DNA from: Candidatus Faeciplasma pullistercoris
Lineage (GTDB): Bacteria; Bacillota; Clostridia; Oscillospirales; Ruminococcaceae
Direction of reading: 5' to 3'
Assembly (NCBI GenBank): GCA_018715525.1
Contig: DVLL01000016.1
Coordinates: 1-64,000 of the forward strand
Length of the DNA stretch: 64,000 nt
Part shown: piece by piece, positions 54,628-63,959 of the stretch
Layout of the letters: the number at the start of each line of letters is the position of its first letter
How positions within the stretch are numbered: position 1 is the stretch's first letter
Notes under the pieces: generated by a model
What the model saw: the letters and a program-made list of their open reading frames with translations, nothing else
Databases searched by the model: none
What the model was told of the DNA's origin: nothing
Position numbers and translations under genes: made by a program

Positions 54628-55635
54628 ATGAAGCGCATTTCTGTATTTTTGGCGGTGCTGATGCTGTGTTTTACGCTTTTTACCGCGTGCGGCAAGAACG
54701 GCGATGTAGGCGTTAATATCTACATACCCATCCGCCAGGGGAATACGGTCAACTATAACACAGCCTATCCCTACAAGGGAACTATTTTGGAGCAGGTGGT
54801 GCTTGACGCGTCCTATACCACCCCGTACTACACCGACATTGCTTTCACAATGACAGGAGGAACCCTCGAGCAGTTTGACCTTCATAACGATATGACGGTC
54901 AAGGAGGGAGACATAATAGCCACTTTGAGCTCTGAGGAGCTTGACGAGGAGATAACCGTTCAGGAAATCAAGCTCAACTCCGCAAAGAACACCTACGAGA
55001 TTCTCTTGGAGAGCGGTACCGATGAGGAAATCGAGTTTGCTAAAATAGACCTTGATATTGAGCAGGCAAAGTATGACGATCTTATAGCCAGAAAGGACTT
55101 TTTGGTACTAAGGGCACCTTACGACGGCAAGATCACTTATGTCGCAAATTACCGTCCCGGAGCATATGTCCAGCAGAACGCGACAATATGCACTATAGAG
55201 GACTCCACCAGAGTTCGCCTCTCTGCCAGTGACTATAACGGAAGCCTTCAGAATGTCGGCTTCGGCGCGAAGGTGAATATTTCTCAGGGCGCGATAGCCA
55301 GCACCACCGGTCAGGTAGTCGACGTGGTTACAGATCAGATTTTCGGCTTCGGAAACAACGGCGGCAGAACGATAACCAACTATATTATCAAGCCGGACGA
55401 CGAAACCGTGGAGTTTGAGAGCTTCGGAACGATTCAGGTGACGTTTACTACACTCAGGCGTGACGATGCTTTGATAGTACCATCGAACGCAGTATTTGAG
55501 TTTGGAGACGGCTACGCCGTAAACATCCTGATAGACGGAGTTAAAATCCAGATGCCGGTAACAATCGGAATAGTTTCGGGAGATAAGACGGAGATATTGA
55601 GCGGTCTTGACGGTTCTGAGACGCTGATACTTTGA
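54628..55635 (+). CDS. HlyD/RND-type adaptor lipoprotein, orphan
   Basis: A 335-residue protein with lipoprotein signal (LMLCFTLFTAC). It shows the adaptor plan: a split lipoyl/barrel-sandwich domain (TPYYTDIAFTMTGGTLEQF and LRAPYDGKITYVANYRPGAYV), a short helical hairpin (about 115-165, EEITVQEIKLNSAKNTYEILL), then a beta barrel (VNISQGAIASTTGQVV) and a terminal domain with ALIVPSNAVFEFGDGYAVNI. In Gram-positives such proteins work with MacB-type ABC exporters, but no permease or ATPase is nearby and a terminator follows. Partner and substrate are therefore unknown. GGAGG lies 7 bases before the ATG. Confidence 0.82.
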   Translation: MKRISVFLAVLMLCFTLFTACGKNGDVGVNIYIPIRQGNTVNYNTAYPYKGTILEQVVLDASYTTPYYTDIAFTMTGGTLEQFDLHNDMTVKEGDIIATLSSEELDEEITVQEIKLNSAKNTYEILLESGTDEEIEFAKIDLDIEQAKYDDLIARKDFLVLRAPYDGKITYVANYRPGAYVQQNATICTIEDSTRVRLSASDYNGSLQNVGFGAKVNISQGAIASTTGQVVDVVTDQIFGFGNNGGRTITNYIIKPDDETVEFESFGTIQVTFTTLRRDDALIVPSNAVFEFGDGYAVNILIDGVKIQMPVTIGIVSGDKTEILSGLDGSETLIL

Positions 55636-55667
55636 GGTCGGCAGCAGTAAATAGCTAAATATAAAGG

Positions 55668-55699
55668 GCGGGGGAGACGCTGATCTCCTCCGCTTTTTT
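55668..55699 (+). terminator. Terminator of the HlyD-like gene
   Basis: GGGGGAGA pairs with TCTCCTCC (one G-U) around a 6-base loop, followed by a run of six T, about 35 bp past the stop codon. Confidence 0.8.
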
Positions 55700-55779
55700 G
55701 CTTTGGAGCTGAAAAAGCCTTTGCTTTTTAAATAATGCTGCCCGCCGGCTGTGCATGACAGCCTGACCTTGCCGGCATG

Positions 55780-55811
55780 AAAAAAAGAGCCGCGGCAACC
55801 GCCTGCGGCTC
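55780..55811 (-). terminator. Terminator of the membrane protein gene
   Basis: GAGCCGC and GCGGCTC form a 7-bp GC-rich stem with an 11-base loop, then a run of at least six U on the minus strand, 13 bp past the stop. Confidence 0.82.
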
Positions 55812-55824
55812 AAGTATTTGTACG

Positions 55825-56688
55825 TCAGTTCACGTTCAGGAACCTAAGATAGTTCTTTTGACTCGGTATGTTTATTGTAGAGGTCTTCCATTCCGCCGCC
55901 TCGCCGAAGCGATATCTGAGCTTATACTGCGCGCTGCCTTCATCGTTCGGGTCGTAGTCCTCGTTTATTACCCACTCTATGTCAGGAGTAGCTCCTCTGG
56001 TGTGGTACTTGGCTATTCTTGAGCTGTAGCCCGCCTCTATCAAGTCAAAAAATTTGTAGTGTTTGTCCAAGTCGTTTGGCTCGACTACTATTATCACTTT
56101 TCCGCGGTCGTTGTCCTGAACGTCGAGGATGTAGTAGCGGAACTTTCCGTCCGGAGACACGCTGTTCTGGTTGAGCTGGTTTATCTTCTCCATGTTGTAG
56201 ATCGATGTTATCTCGGTGTCTGTCAGATTGGCGTCAAGCCTTGTCTCGACTGCCGAGCCTCCGAACAGCGTGCTGATAATCGTATATCCGACCATACCGA
56301 CCACAAACATCAAAAGGTAGAGCGAGCCCAGGAGCACCTTTGCCGTGTCTCCCGCGCCACAGGCGAAGAACATAACAATGGCAACTACAAGAGGAGGTAT
56401 AAACATTATAGGTGTGTCTATGTTGAAGAGCGTAAGGAAAAATATCGGCAGAGGTATGCTCAGCGCGACTATTCTTGTCATGATCTGGTTTTTCGTGAGC
56501 AGCATAAGTGTTGCGAAAATGACGCTCAGGATTATATAGAACACATCAAAGCCGGTCTGGCTGGTAAATACAAGCTTGTATAAAAACGTCCATATCGCAA
56601 GTGCGAAAATCAGGATAAGATATAGCAGGTTGAAGCAGGATATTCCGAATTTGACATACTTGTTGGACAGAAGAAGTGATTTACTCAT
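55825..56688 (-). CDS. Polytopic membrane protein of unknown function
   Basis: A 287-residue protein with five or so hydrophobic helices in residues 12-150 (LLYLILIFALAIWTFLY, VFYIILSVIFATLMLL, IPLPIFFLTLF, FIPPLVVAIVMFFAC, LLGSLYLLMFVVGMVGY). A soluble C-terminal domain of about 125 residues follows, with KFRYYILDVQDNDRGKVIIV and a basic/acidic pattern. I do not recognise the family. It is monocistronic with its own promoter and terminator, convergent with the HlyD-like gene; no functional link can be drawn. Confidence 0.78.
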   Translation of the reverse strand: MSKSLLLSNKYVKFGISCFNLLYLILIFALAIWTFLYKLVFTSQTGFDVFYIILSVIFATLMLLTKNQIMTRIVALSIPLPIFFLTLFNIDTPIMFIPPLVVAIVMFFACGAGDTAKVLLGSLYLLMFVVGMVGYTIISTLFGGSAVETRLDANLTDTEITSIYNMEKINQLNQNSVSPDGKFRYYILDVQDNDRGKVIIVVEPNDLDKHYKFFDLIEAGYSSRIAKYHTRGATPDIEWVINEDYDPNDEGSAQYKLRYRFGEAAEWKTSTINIPSQKNYLRFLNVN

Positions 56689-56734
56689 CTATCAAGCTCC
56701 TTTCAAGCCGAAACGCTCCTATTGTGTAAGGCAG

Positions 56735-56763
56735 ATTATATACCCTAAAAGCCTTGAAATCAA
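56735..56763 (-). promoter_or_regulatory. Promoter of the membrane protein gene
   Basis: TTGATT (56758-56763) and TATAAT (56735-56740), 17 bp apart on the minus strand. Confidence 0.66.
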
Positions 56764-56806
56764 TAATAAAAGGGGATAACGGCATAAATTTAACCTTTTT
56801 GTAATC

Positions 56807-58609
56807 TTATGAGTCCAGCTTGAGGACGCTCATGAACGCCTCCTGCGGAACTTCCACGGTTCCGAGCTTTCTCATTCTCTTTTTGCCTTCCTTCTGCTTT
56901 TCGAGGAGCTTCTTCTTTCTGGTTATATCTCCGCCGTAGCACTTGGCAAGTACGTCCTTGCGGTACGCCTTGACCGTCTCTCTGGCAATGATCTTTCCGC
57001 CTATCGCAGCCTGTATCGGCACTTCAAAGAGCTGACGGGGAATGTTTTCCTTTAGATTTTCACACAGCTTCCTGCCTCTTGAATACGCCCTGTCAGCATG
57101 GACTATAAACGACAGCGCGTCGACTATTTCACCGTTGAGAAGAAGGTCAAGCTTGACAAGATTGCTTGGAGCATATCCTGCCATCTCATAGTCGTATGAG
57201 GCGTAGCCTCTTGTGCGGGACTTTAGCGTGTCAAAGAAGTCGTAAATTACCTCGTTAAGCGGCATCTCATAGTGTATGTCCACTCTCGTGCTGTCGATGT
57301 ATTTCATGTCCTTGAACACGCCTCTGCGCTCCTGGCAAAGCTCCATGATGTTGCCGACAAATTCGCTTGGAGAGAATATGTGAGCGTTGATTATCGGCTC
57401 CTCTGCGAGCTTTATCGACGAGGGGTCCGGATAGTTTGTCGGGTTGTCGATATATTTTACCTCTCCCGAGTTCATGGTCACACGGTAAATTACCGACGGT
57501 GCGGTTGTGACAAGGTCAAGGTTGTACTCGCGCTCAAGCCTTTCCTGAATGATTTCCATATGCAAAAGTCCCAGAAATCCGCATCTGAATCCAAAGCCGA
57601 GAGCCACAGAGGTCTCGGGCTCAAAGCTCAGGGAGGCGTCGTTGAGCTGAAGCTTTTCAAGGGCGTCGCGCAGGTCTCCGTATTTTGCTCCGTCTGCCGG
57701 GTAAATGCCGGAGTAGACCATCGGGTTGACATTTCTGTAGCCGGGAAGGGCTTCGTCGCATGGATTTGCGGCGTTGGTGACGGTGTCTCCGACCTTTGTA
57801 TCCTTGATGCTTTTTATCGAAGCCGTTATATAGCCTACCTCGCCGGCTTTAAGCTCGCCGGAGGGAATAAGCTCCGTCGCGCCCATATAGCCTACTTCAA
57901 CTGTCTGGAACTCGGCGCCTGTAGCCATAAGCCTGATGGTATCGCCTGCCCTAAGCGTACCATCCATGACTCTTACATATATGATCACTCCCTTGTAGGA
58001 GTCGTAGTAGCTGTCGAAAACAAGACACTTGAGCGGCTTTTCAGAGTTGCCTTTTGGCGCGGGAATGTCGGTTATAACTCTTTCAAGAACCTCTTCGATG
58101 TTTATACCGAGCTTGGCTGATATCCTCGGCGCGTCCTGCGCCGGCAGGCCGATTACGTTTTCGATCTCCTCAATGGCGGCTTCTGGATTCGCGCTCGGCA
58201 GGTCAATTTTGTTTATTACCGGAAGTACCTCGAGATCGTGCTCGATAGCGAGGTAGGTGTTGGCAAGCGTCTGCGCCTCTATGCCCTGCGACGCGTCTAC
58301 TATGAGTATTGCTCCCTCGCAGGCTGCAAGCGATCTTGAGACCTCATAGTTGAAGTCAACGTGTCCGGGAGTGTCAATCAGGTTGAATACATAGTCCTGC
58401 CCGCTTTTTGAGTGGTAGTTTAGCCTTACAGCTCTTGCCTTAATGGTTATGCCGCGTTCGCGCTCAATGTCCATGTTGTCAAGAAGCTGGTCGGACATAT
58501 CGCGCAGGGCGACGGTCTTGGTCAGCTCAAGTATTCTATCCGCAAGAGTTGACTTTCCGTGGTCGATGTGCGCGATTATGCAAAAGTTCCTTAGGTTTGA
58601 CTGATCCAT
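56807..58609 (-). CDS. lepA: Elongation factor 4 (LepA GTPase)
   Basis: A 600-residue translational GTPase that back-translocates or remodels stalled and assembling ribosomes. The G domain has AHIDHGKS (P loop), the DTPGHVDF motif, NKIDLPSA and SAKLGINI. The LepA-specific C-terminus is [20 protein letters not shown] with FMSVLKLD at the end. Length is exactly typical. Confidence 0.98.
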   Translation of the reverse strand: MDQSNLRNFCIIAHIDHGKSTLADRILELTKTVALRDMSDQLLDNMDIERERGITIKARAVRLNYHSKSGQDYVFNLIDTPGHVDFNYEVSRSLAACEGAILIVDASQGIEAQTLANTYLAIEHDLEVLPVINKIDLPSANPEAAIEEIENVIGLPAQDAPRISAKLGINIEEVLERVITDIPAPKGNSEKPLKCLVFDSYYDSYKGVIIYVRVMDGTLRAGDTIRLMATGAEFQTVEVGYMGATELIPSGELKAGEVGYITASIKSIKDTKVGDTVTNAANPCDEALPGYRNVNPMVYSGIYPADGAKYGDLRDALEKLQLNDASLSFEPETSVALGFGFRCGFLGLLHMEIIQERLEREYNLDLVTTAPSVIYRVTMNSGEVKYIDNPTNYPDPSSIKLAEEPIINAHIFSPSEFVGNIMELCQERRGVFKDMKYIDSTRVDIHYEMPLNEVIYDFFDTLKSRTRGYASYDYEMAGYAPSNLVKLDLLLNGEIVDALSFIVHADRAYSRGRKLCENLKENIPRQLFEVPIQAAIGGKIIARETVKAYRKDVLAKCYGGDITRKKKLLEKQKEGKKRMRKLGTVEVPQEAFMSVLKLDS

Positions 58610-58639
58610 CTATATTACCTTGATCCTTTCGGAAAATAG

Positions 58640-58660
58640 TTGCTTAATTATGCCAAGCAA
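58640..58660. promoter_or_regulatory. Inverted repeat in the lepA leader
   Basis: TTGCTT and AAGCAA arms separated by 9 bp, just downstream of the lepA -10 region. It may be an operator or an mRNA hairpin. Confidence 0.4.
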
Positions 58661-58671
58661 TAATTATCCAT

Positions 58672-58700
58672 AGTATAGCACATTTTTCTTCGGATGTAAA
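58672..58700 (-). promoter_or_regulatory. lepA promoter
   Basis: TTTACA (58695-58700) and TATACT (58672-58677) on the minus strand, 17 bp apart. Confidence 0.65.
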
Positions 58701-58752
58701 CCTCCGTCAGCCTAATTGCGGATATAAAATGAGCTGAATTTACCGGTTCTCC

Positions 58753-58777
58753 GACTATTGCAAAAGAAAGAATAGTC
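58753..58777. promoter_or_regulatory. Inverted repeat over the lon promoter
   Basis: GACTATT-N11-AATAGTC, perfect 7-bp arms that straddle the -35 hexamer and spacer of the lon promoter. The sequence is neither CIRCE nor the CtsR heptad repeat. Confidence 0.5.
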
Positions 58778-58786
58778 TGCTATAAT
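58758..58786 (+). promoter_or_regulatory. lon promoter
   Basis: TTGCAA (58758-58763) and TATAAT (58781-58786), 17 bp apart. Confidence 0.72.
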
Positions 58787-58795
58787 AGCCCTAAA

Positions 58796-58820
58796 CTTCA
58801 TGGCTACAGCGTCCATGGAG
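58796..58820 (+). other. Hairpin in the lon mRNA leader
   Basis: CTTCATGG and CCATGGAG (one G-U) form an 8-bp stem with a 9-base loop near the 5' end of the lon transcript. A short U-containing tail follows, too weak for a clear terminator. Confidence 0.45.
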
Positions 58821-58866
58821 GCTTTATTGAAGAAAACTATGCGCATAAAAGGTAAAGGAGATATAT

Positions 58867-61281
58867 ATGCCTTCTAAGATAAACAGGAGTCTTCCGTGTG
58901 TGGCGACAAGGGACGTTATCGTCCATCCGCACATGGTGATAAAATTTGACGTCAAGCGTCCGAAGTCTTTGACAGCTTTGAAGGAAGCGCTTGAGGCGGA
59001 TAGAATGGTCTTTTTGACTGCTCAGAAGGATTCCGCGGTCGCGGACCCTGTCAGGTCTGACGTCTATGACATAGGAACGGTCTGCGAGATTAAGCAGATT
59101 GTAAACAGCAACGACGGCACATCAAGGGTGATGGTCGAGGGAATGTACAAGGCGAAGCTTGTATCCTTTGACAGCTCCGGCTCAGCCATTCATGTAACCG
59201 TCCGTCCGCTAAAGACATTCGCTCCGGATACTGCCAGCGATGAGGAGCTCGCCGCGGTTTGCAGGGTGCTCAAGGATACGTTTGAGGAGTATTCAAAGGT
59301 CGTCCCAAGAATGCCGGAGGAGTTTAAGAACTCGGTAATGCGGGCAAACACCCCGGACGCCCTGTATGAGACGATAGCGTTCAACGTAATAATGGGCACT
59401 CCGGACAGACAGCAGGTTCTCGAGGCGGCGACTCTTAGCGAAAAGCTTGTAATTCTCTCTGCAATTCTGACCAAGGAGTCACACATTCTCGCTATAGAGA
59501 GCGACATACAGGCAAAGGTCAGCGCGGCTATTGAAAAGGGGCAGCGGGAGTATTATCTTCGCGAGGAGCTAAGGGTAATAAGGAGCGAGCTGGGCGAGGA
59601 CGATTCTCCCGAGGACGAGGGGTATGAGTACCTCGAAAAGATATCAAAGCTCAATTTGAGCGAGGAGTGCGTGGAGAAGCTCGTATCTGAGGTCAACAAG
59701 CTTACAAAAATGAGCTATGGCTCTCAGGAGGCTGCGGTCATACGCGGCTATCTTGACACCGTTTTAGAGCTTCCGTGGAACACGTTCACTCAGGACTGCC
59801 TCGATATAGTGAAGGTCAAGAATCAGCTTGACAAGGATCACTACGGAATGAAAAAGGTCAAGGACAGGATATTGGAGCTTTTGGCTGTAAGGTCGCTTAC
59901 TCCCGATGTCAAGGGTCAGATAATCTGCCTTGTCGGTCCTCCCGGAGTGGGTAAGACCTCAATAGGCCGCTCGATAGCTAACGCGCTCGGCAGAAAGTAT
60001 GTCAGGGTATCGCTGGGCGGCGTCAGGGACGAGTCGGATATACGAGGTCACAGAAAGACCTACATAGGTTCTATGCCCGGAAGAATCATAAACGCTGTCA
60101 AGCAGGCCAAGAGCCGCAACCCTTTGATACTCTTAGACGAGATTGACAAGATGGCTAACGATTTCAGGGGAGATCCATCAAGCGCAATGCTTGAGGTGCT
60201 CGACAGCGAGCAGAACAAGGAGTTCAGGGATCACTATATCGAGCTTCCGTTTGACTTGTCCGACGTTCTCTTTGTCACTACTGCGAACAGCCTTGATACG
60301 GTCGCTGCTCCGCTTTTGGACAGAATGGAGATAATCGAGCTTCCGAGCTACACGCGCGAGGAAAAATTCGAAATAGCCAAAAGGCATCTAATACGCAAGC
60401 AGACAAAGCAAAACGGCTTGAACGGCAACCAGCTCAGGTTCACAGACGCCGGAATATACGAGATAATAGACTTTTACACCCGTGAGGCCGGCGTCAGAAC
60501 CCTTGAAAGGGAGATAGCTACTATCTGCCGCAAGTCTGCGAGGGAAATAGTCGAAAAGACCGCTTCGAGGGTCACCGTTACCGCCGAAACCGTGGAAAAA
60601 TATCTCGGCGTGAGAAAGTTTACAAGCGACCTGAAGTCTGATAAGCCTCAGGTTGGCGAGGTTAACGGACTTGCGTGGACGTCGGTTGGAGGAACTCTCA
60701 TGCCGCTTGAGGTGCTGTCTGTGGACGGAAAGGGAAATCTTGAGCTCACAGGCTCCTTGGGAGATGTGATGAAGGAAAGCGCAAGGATAGCGGTCACATA
60801 TGCCCGCAGCGTCGCCGAGAAGTACGGTATAGATAAGGACTTTTACACCAAGAAGGATATACATATCCATGCTCCCGAGGGCGCTGTCCCCAAGGACGGA
60901 CCTTCCGCCGGAGTGACTATAGCGACAGGAATCATATCTGAGCTTTCCGGTATAGAGGTGCGTTCCGACGTGGCGATGACAGGCGAGATCACACTTCGCG
61001 GAAAGGTGCTTGCGATAGGCGGACTTCGCGAGAAGACCATGGCAGCCTACAAGGAGGGCATTAAGACGGTCATAATTCCGGAGGACAATAAGCCCGATCT
61101 TGAAGAGGTAGACGACAAGGTAAAGGAGTCGGTGAGCTTTGTGTTTGCTAAGACGATCGAGGATGTTCTTGATGTCGCGCTTGTCCATCCAAAGGAACAG
61201 AAGAAGAACGTAAGCCCCGCAGTTTTCAAAAGAACCGACAAAATGATTGGAGCGAGACTTGATGGAGTTTCAGAGCGCTGA
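58867..61281 (+). CDS. lon: ATP-dependent Lon protease
   Basis: An 804-residue serine protease that degrades damaged and regulatory proteins in the cytoplasm. It has the N-terminal LON substrate domain (1-200), coiled coil (about 215-285), AAA+ module with Walker A GPPGVGKT (357-364), Walker B LILLDEIDKM, and the C-terminal protease domain with Ser680 in PKDGPSAGV and Lys723 in GLREKTMAA forming the dyad. Length is typical of LonA. engB overlaps its end by 20 bp, as in many Firmicutes. Confidence 0.98.
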   Translation: MPSKINRSLPCVATRDVIVHPHMVIKFDVKRPKSLTALKEALEADRMVFLTAQKDSAVADPVRSDVYDIGTVCEIKQIVNSNDGTSRVMVEGMYKAKLVSFDSSGSAIHVTVRPLKTFAPDTASDEELAAVCRVLKDTFEEYSKVVPRMPEEFKNSVMRANTPDALYETIAFNVIMGTPDRQQVLEAATLSEKLVILSAILTKESHILAIESDIQAKVSAAIEKGQREYYLREELRVIRSELGEDDSPEDEGYEYLEKISKLNLSEECVEKLVSEVNKLTKMSYGSQEAAVIRGYLDTVLELPWNTFTQDCLDIVKVKNQLDKDHYGMKKVKDRILELLAVRSLTPDVKGQIICLVGPPGVGKTSIGRSIANALGRKYVRVSLGGVRDESDIRGHRKTYIGSMPGRIINAVKQAKSRNPLILLDEIDKMANDFRGDPSSAMLEVLDSEQNKEFRDHYIELPFDLSDVLFVTTANSLDTVAAPLLDRMEIIELPSYTREEKFEIAKRHLIRKQTKQNGLNGNQLRFTDAGIYEIIDFYTREAGVRTLEREIATICRKSAREIVEKTASRVTVTAETVEKYLGVRKFTSDLKSDKPQVGEVNGLAWTSVGGTLMPLEVLSVDGKGNLELTGSLGDVMKESARIAVTYARSVAEKYGIDKDFYTKKDIHIHAPEGAVPKDGPSAGVTIATGIISELSGIEVRSDVAMTGEITLRGKVLAIGGLREKTMAAYKEGIKTVIIPEDNKPDLEEVDDKVKESVSFVFAKTIEDVLDVALVHPKEQKKNVSPAVFKRTDKMIGARLDGVSER

Positions 61282-61867
61282 GTTTTTTGCCTCGTACGGC
61301 AGGTTTGAGCAGCTCCCTAAACCTCAGAAAATTGAGATAGCCTTTGCCGGACGCTCGAATGTAGGTAAATCCTCTCTTATAAACAGGATTTTAGGAAGGC
61401 GCTCGCTGGCAAGGGTCAGCTCTGTTCCGGGAAAGACCCAGACGATTAACTTTTACACGCTTGAAAATATTTATCTCGTTGACCTCCCCGGCTACGGCTA
61501 CGCGAAGGTAGCTAAAACGGAGAAGGAGAGGTGGAGAGAGCTTATCGGCGGCTATTTTGCCGACGCGGAGCGCGACTTGGCGCTGGTGTTCTGCCTTGTG
61601 GACATGCGCCACCCGCCGACGGCTGATGACCTTACGATGATAAACTTCCTGATAGACAGCGAGCTGCCGTTCTGCGTAGTCCTCACAAAGGCGGATAAAC
61701 TCAAAAAGACGGAGCGGGAGAAAAGACTCGAAGCGCTGAAGTCGGAGCTCCCGATGTATGAGCAGCTTACTGTCATACCATTTTCCTCCGTCACCGACGA
61801 GGGAGTCGAAAGGATGCGCTCGATTATCGAGGAGGTTTCGAGCGATGACGGGAAGGCTGCTGAATAG
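61262..61867 (+). CDS. engB: Ribosome biogenesis GTP-binding protein EngB (YsxC)
   Basis: A 201-residue TrmE-Era-type GTPase needed for large-subunit assembly. It shows AGRSNVGKSSLIN (P loop), the PGKTQTINFY switch, DLPGYGYA, TKADKLKK and a terminal SSVTDEG. I chose ATG 61262, 9 bases after GGAG; the frame opens at a TTG five codons earlier. It is co-transcribed with lon. Confidence 0.96.
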   Translation: MEFQSAEFFASYGRFEQLPKPQKIEIAFAGRSNVGKSSLINRILGRRSLARVSSVPGKTQTINFYTLENIYLVDLPGYGYAKVAKTEKERWRELIGGYFADAERDLALVFCLVDMRHPPTADDLTMINFLIDSELPFCVVLTKADKLKKTEREKRLEALKSELPMYEQLTVIPFSSVTDEGVERMRSIIEEVSSDDGKAAE

Positions 61868-61875
61868 TAACAAAC

Positions 61876-61909
61876 CGCCGGACGGTATAGCTGTCCGGCG
61901 ACTTTTTTT
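61876..61909 (+). terminator. Terminator of lon-engB
   Basis: CGCCGGAC and GTCCGGCG form an 8-bp perfect stem with a 9-base loop, followed by a run of seven T. Confidence 0.9.
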
Positions 61910-61960
61910 GTAGCGGTGCTTCTTTTAATTTATTAAATAAGATTTTTTGCACTTTAATGC

Positions 61961-61989
61961 TTTACATTTATGTATTGATATGATAAAAT
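61961..61989 (+). promoter_or_regulatory. Promoter of the yerC-like unit
   Basis: TTTACA (61961-61966) and TAAAAT (61984-61989), 17 bp apart, 33 bp before the start codon. Confidence 0.58.
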
Positions 61990-62022
61990 AAAAGCAACAA
62001 AAAGAATGGAGGCTCAGAGCTT

Positions 62023-62325
62023 ATGAATTCAAAGATGAAGGACGAGTACCTTGACAACCTGTTTGAGGCCATACTGACGCTGGAGACGCCGGAGGAGTGC
62101 TATAATTTCTTTGGAGATCTGTGTACGGTGCTGGAGCTTAAGTCCCTTTCGCAGAGGTATCAGGTAGCCAAGATGCTTTCCGAGCATCATGTGTACTCTG
62201 ACATTGTAAATGAGACGGGAGCGTCGACCGCGACAATAAGCCGCGTAAATCGTTCCATTAACTACGGCAACGACGGCTATGCGGTAGTTTTTGAGCGCCT
62301 TAAGAGAAAGGAAGGCGGCGAATGA
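62023..62325 (+). CDS. YerC/YecD-family TrpR-like regulator
   Basis: A 100-residue all-helical protein. LEECYNFF-type N-terminal helices (here TPEECYNFFGDLC), then LKSLSQRYQVAKMLSEHH and a helix-turn-helix TGASTATISRVNRSINYG. This matches the YerC/YecD group of TrpR-superfamily proteins, whose Bacillus member is of unclear role; they do not necessarily bind tryptophan. It overlaps the methyltransferase gene by 4 bp. Confidence 0.9.
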   Translation: MNSKMKDEYLDNLFEAILTLETPEECYNFFGDLCTVLELKSLSQRYQVAKMLSEHHVYSDIVNETGASTATISRVNRSINYGNDGYAVVFERLKRKEGGE

Positions 62326-63062
62326 GCTACGGCATCTTCGCCGACTATTACGATATTTTCACAGCAAATGTCGATTATCACGGATACGCCTTAAGGATTG
62401 ATGAAATTGTAAAGAGTCTCGGGTTAAAGCGGGGCTCTTTAGTCGATTTGGGCTGCGGGACAGCGAGCCTGAGCCTTGAGCTCGCAGCTTTGGGCTATTT
62501 TGTCACCGGTATCGACCTTTCCTGCGATATGCTGACTGCCGCTTCGGCAAAGCTTTGCCAATCCGAGCAATTTGTCACTCTTGTAAACCAGGACATGACG
62601 GATTTCAGACTTCCTGAAAAGGCGGACGTTATCATTTCCACCCTTGACGGATTAAATCATCTCGACGGAATAGACAGCGTAAAGAGCGTATTTCAATGCG
62701 TAAAGCGAAACCTTAAGCGCGGCGGAGCGTTTATATTCGATATGAATACAGTCTATAAGCACCGCGAGGTTTTGGGAAATAACTCGTTTATCTTTGATTC
62801 TGATGAAGCGTATCTGGGCTGGCAGAACGATTATTCGGACGATGGCGACAGGGTGGATATAACCTTGGATTTTTTCATTCCGGAGGATGACGGCAGCTAT
62901 TCAAGGTGTACTGAGCAGTTTTCAGAGCTTGCGTATCCGGCGGATAAGATCAAGGACGCTTTAGCGGAATGCGGGCTCAGGCTTGAGGGAATGTATGACG
63001 GGCTGAGCCAAGACCAGCCGGGTGAGAAGACGCAGAGGATTCTTTTTGCGGCGTTAAATTAA
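62322..63062 (+). CDS. Class I SAM-dependent methyltransferase
   Basis: A 246-residue Rossmann-fold protein. The SAM-binding motif I is LVDLGCGTASLSLELA near residues 40-56, followed by VTGIDLSCDMLTAAS and DVIISTLDGLNHL. The N-terminal YDIFTANVDYHGYA is common to a Firmicute family of putative methyltransferases. The substrate is unknown. It overlaps the upstream regulator (ATGA) and precedes hslO by 27 bp. Confidence 0.85.
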   Translation: MSYGIFADYYDIFTANVDYHGYALRIDEIVKSLGLKRGSLVDLGCGTASLSLELAALGYFVTGIDLSCDMLTAASAKLCQSEQFVTLVNQDMTDFRLPEKADVIISTLDGLNHLDGIDSVKSVFQCVKRNLKRGGAFIFDMNTVYKHREVLGNNSFIFDSDEAYLGWQNDYSDDGDRVDITLDFFIPEDDGSYSRCTEQFSELAYPADKIKDALAECGLRLEGMYDGLSQDQPGEKTQRILFAALN

Positions 63063-63089
63063 AATTTCGTATTACAGAGGTTTAATTAC

Positions 63090-63959
63090 ATGGGAAGGAT
63101 AGTCAGGGTGATTTCAGAGGACGCTGCTGTAGTATGCAGCGCCATAGACGGCAGGGACATAGTAGGAGAGATTGAGAGGATTCACAAAACCTCAGCGGTG
63201 GTGACCGCGGCGCTCGGCAGGCTTGCCATGGGCACATCGCTCATCGGATTTGGGCTCAAGGGTGAAAATGACAGCGTCACCGTCAGAATAAACGGAGGGG
63301 GTCCGATAGGCGGGATGACAGCCGTTTCCGATTCTGCCGGAAATGTAAAGTGCTGCTGCGACAACAGCGTAGTAGAGCTGCCGCTAAAGCCGAACGGAAA
63401 GCTTGATGTCGGAGCCGCTGTAGGACGCGACGGCACAATAAGCGTGGTCAAGGATCTTGGCTTGAAGGAGCCGTATGTCGGTCAGACAGAGCTTGTCAGC
63501 GGAGAAATAGCCGAGGACATAACCAACTATTTTGCGGTCAGCGAGCAGACTCCGACGGTGTGCGCGCTCGGTGTGCTTGTAAATCCTGATTTGAGCGTAA
63601 AGTGCGCTGGAGGTTTTATCATTCAGCTTCTTCCTTTTGCGTCGGACGAATGCATCGATGTCATAGAAAAGAACATTGCAAAGATGTCAAGCGTGACCTC
63701 TCTGCTGGAGAGCGGAATGACGGCCACAGATATCGCCATGCTCGCGCTTGACGGTCTTAAGCCAAACAAGCTTGATGATTTCGAGGTGAGCTATAGGTGC
63801 ACCTGCTCCCGTGAGAGAACGAAGCGAATCTTATACAGCCTTAATAAGAAGGATATAGAGAGCCTTGCCGAGGACGAGGTCACAGAGGTAAAGTGCCACT
63901 TCTGCGGAGCTTCATATAAATTCAGCAGGGAAGAAATACTCGAGCTATTGAAAAAGTGA
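63090..63959 (+). CDS. hslO: Redox-regulated chaperone Hsp33
   Basis: A 289-residue holdase that is switched on by oxidation. The N-terminal folding domain has TSLIGFGLKGENDSVTVRI and GGPIGGMTAVSD. The zinc redox switch at the C-terminus has the CTC and CHFC pairs (YRCTCSRERTKR; VKCHFCGASYKFS), which bind Zn when reduced. The stop codon is 41 bp before the window ends; a TTGACA at 63985-63990 might begin a promoter for the next gene. Confidence 0.95.
   Translation: MGRIVRVISEDAAVVCSAIDGRDIVGEIERIHKTSAVVTAALGRLAMGTSLIGFGLKGENDSVTVRINGGGPIGGMTAVSDSAGNVKCCCDNSVVELPLKPNGKLDVGAAVGRDGTISVVKDLGLKEPYVGQTELVSGEIAEDITNYFAVSEQTPTVCALGVLVNPDLSVKCAGGFIIQLLPFASDECIDVIEKNIAKMSSVTSLLESGMTATDIAMLALDGLKPNKLDDFEVSYRCTCSRERTKRILYSLNKKDIESLAEDEVTEVKCHFCGASYKFSREEILELLKK

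Noticed and set aside
58753-58777. CIRCE or CtsR site at lon
   Set aside because: Arms do not match TTAGCACTC-N9-GAGTGCTAA or the GGTCAAA heptad repeat.
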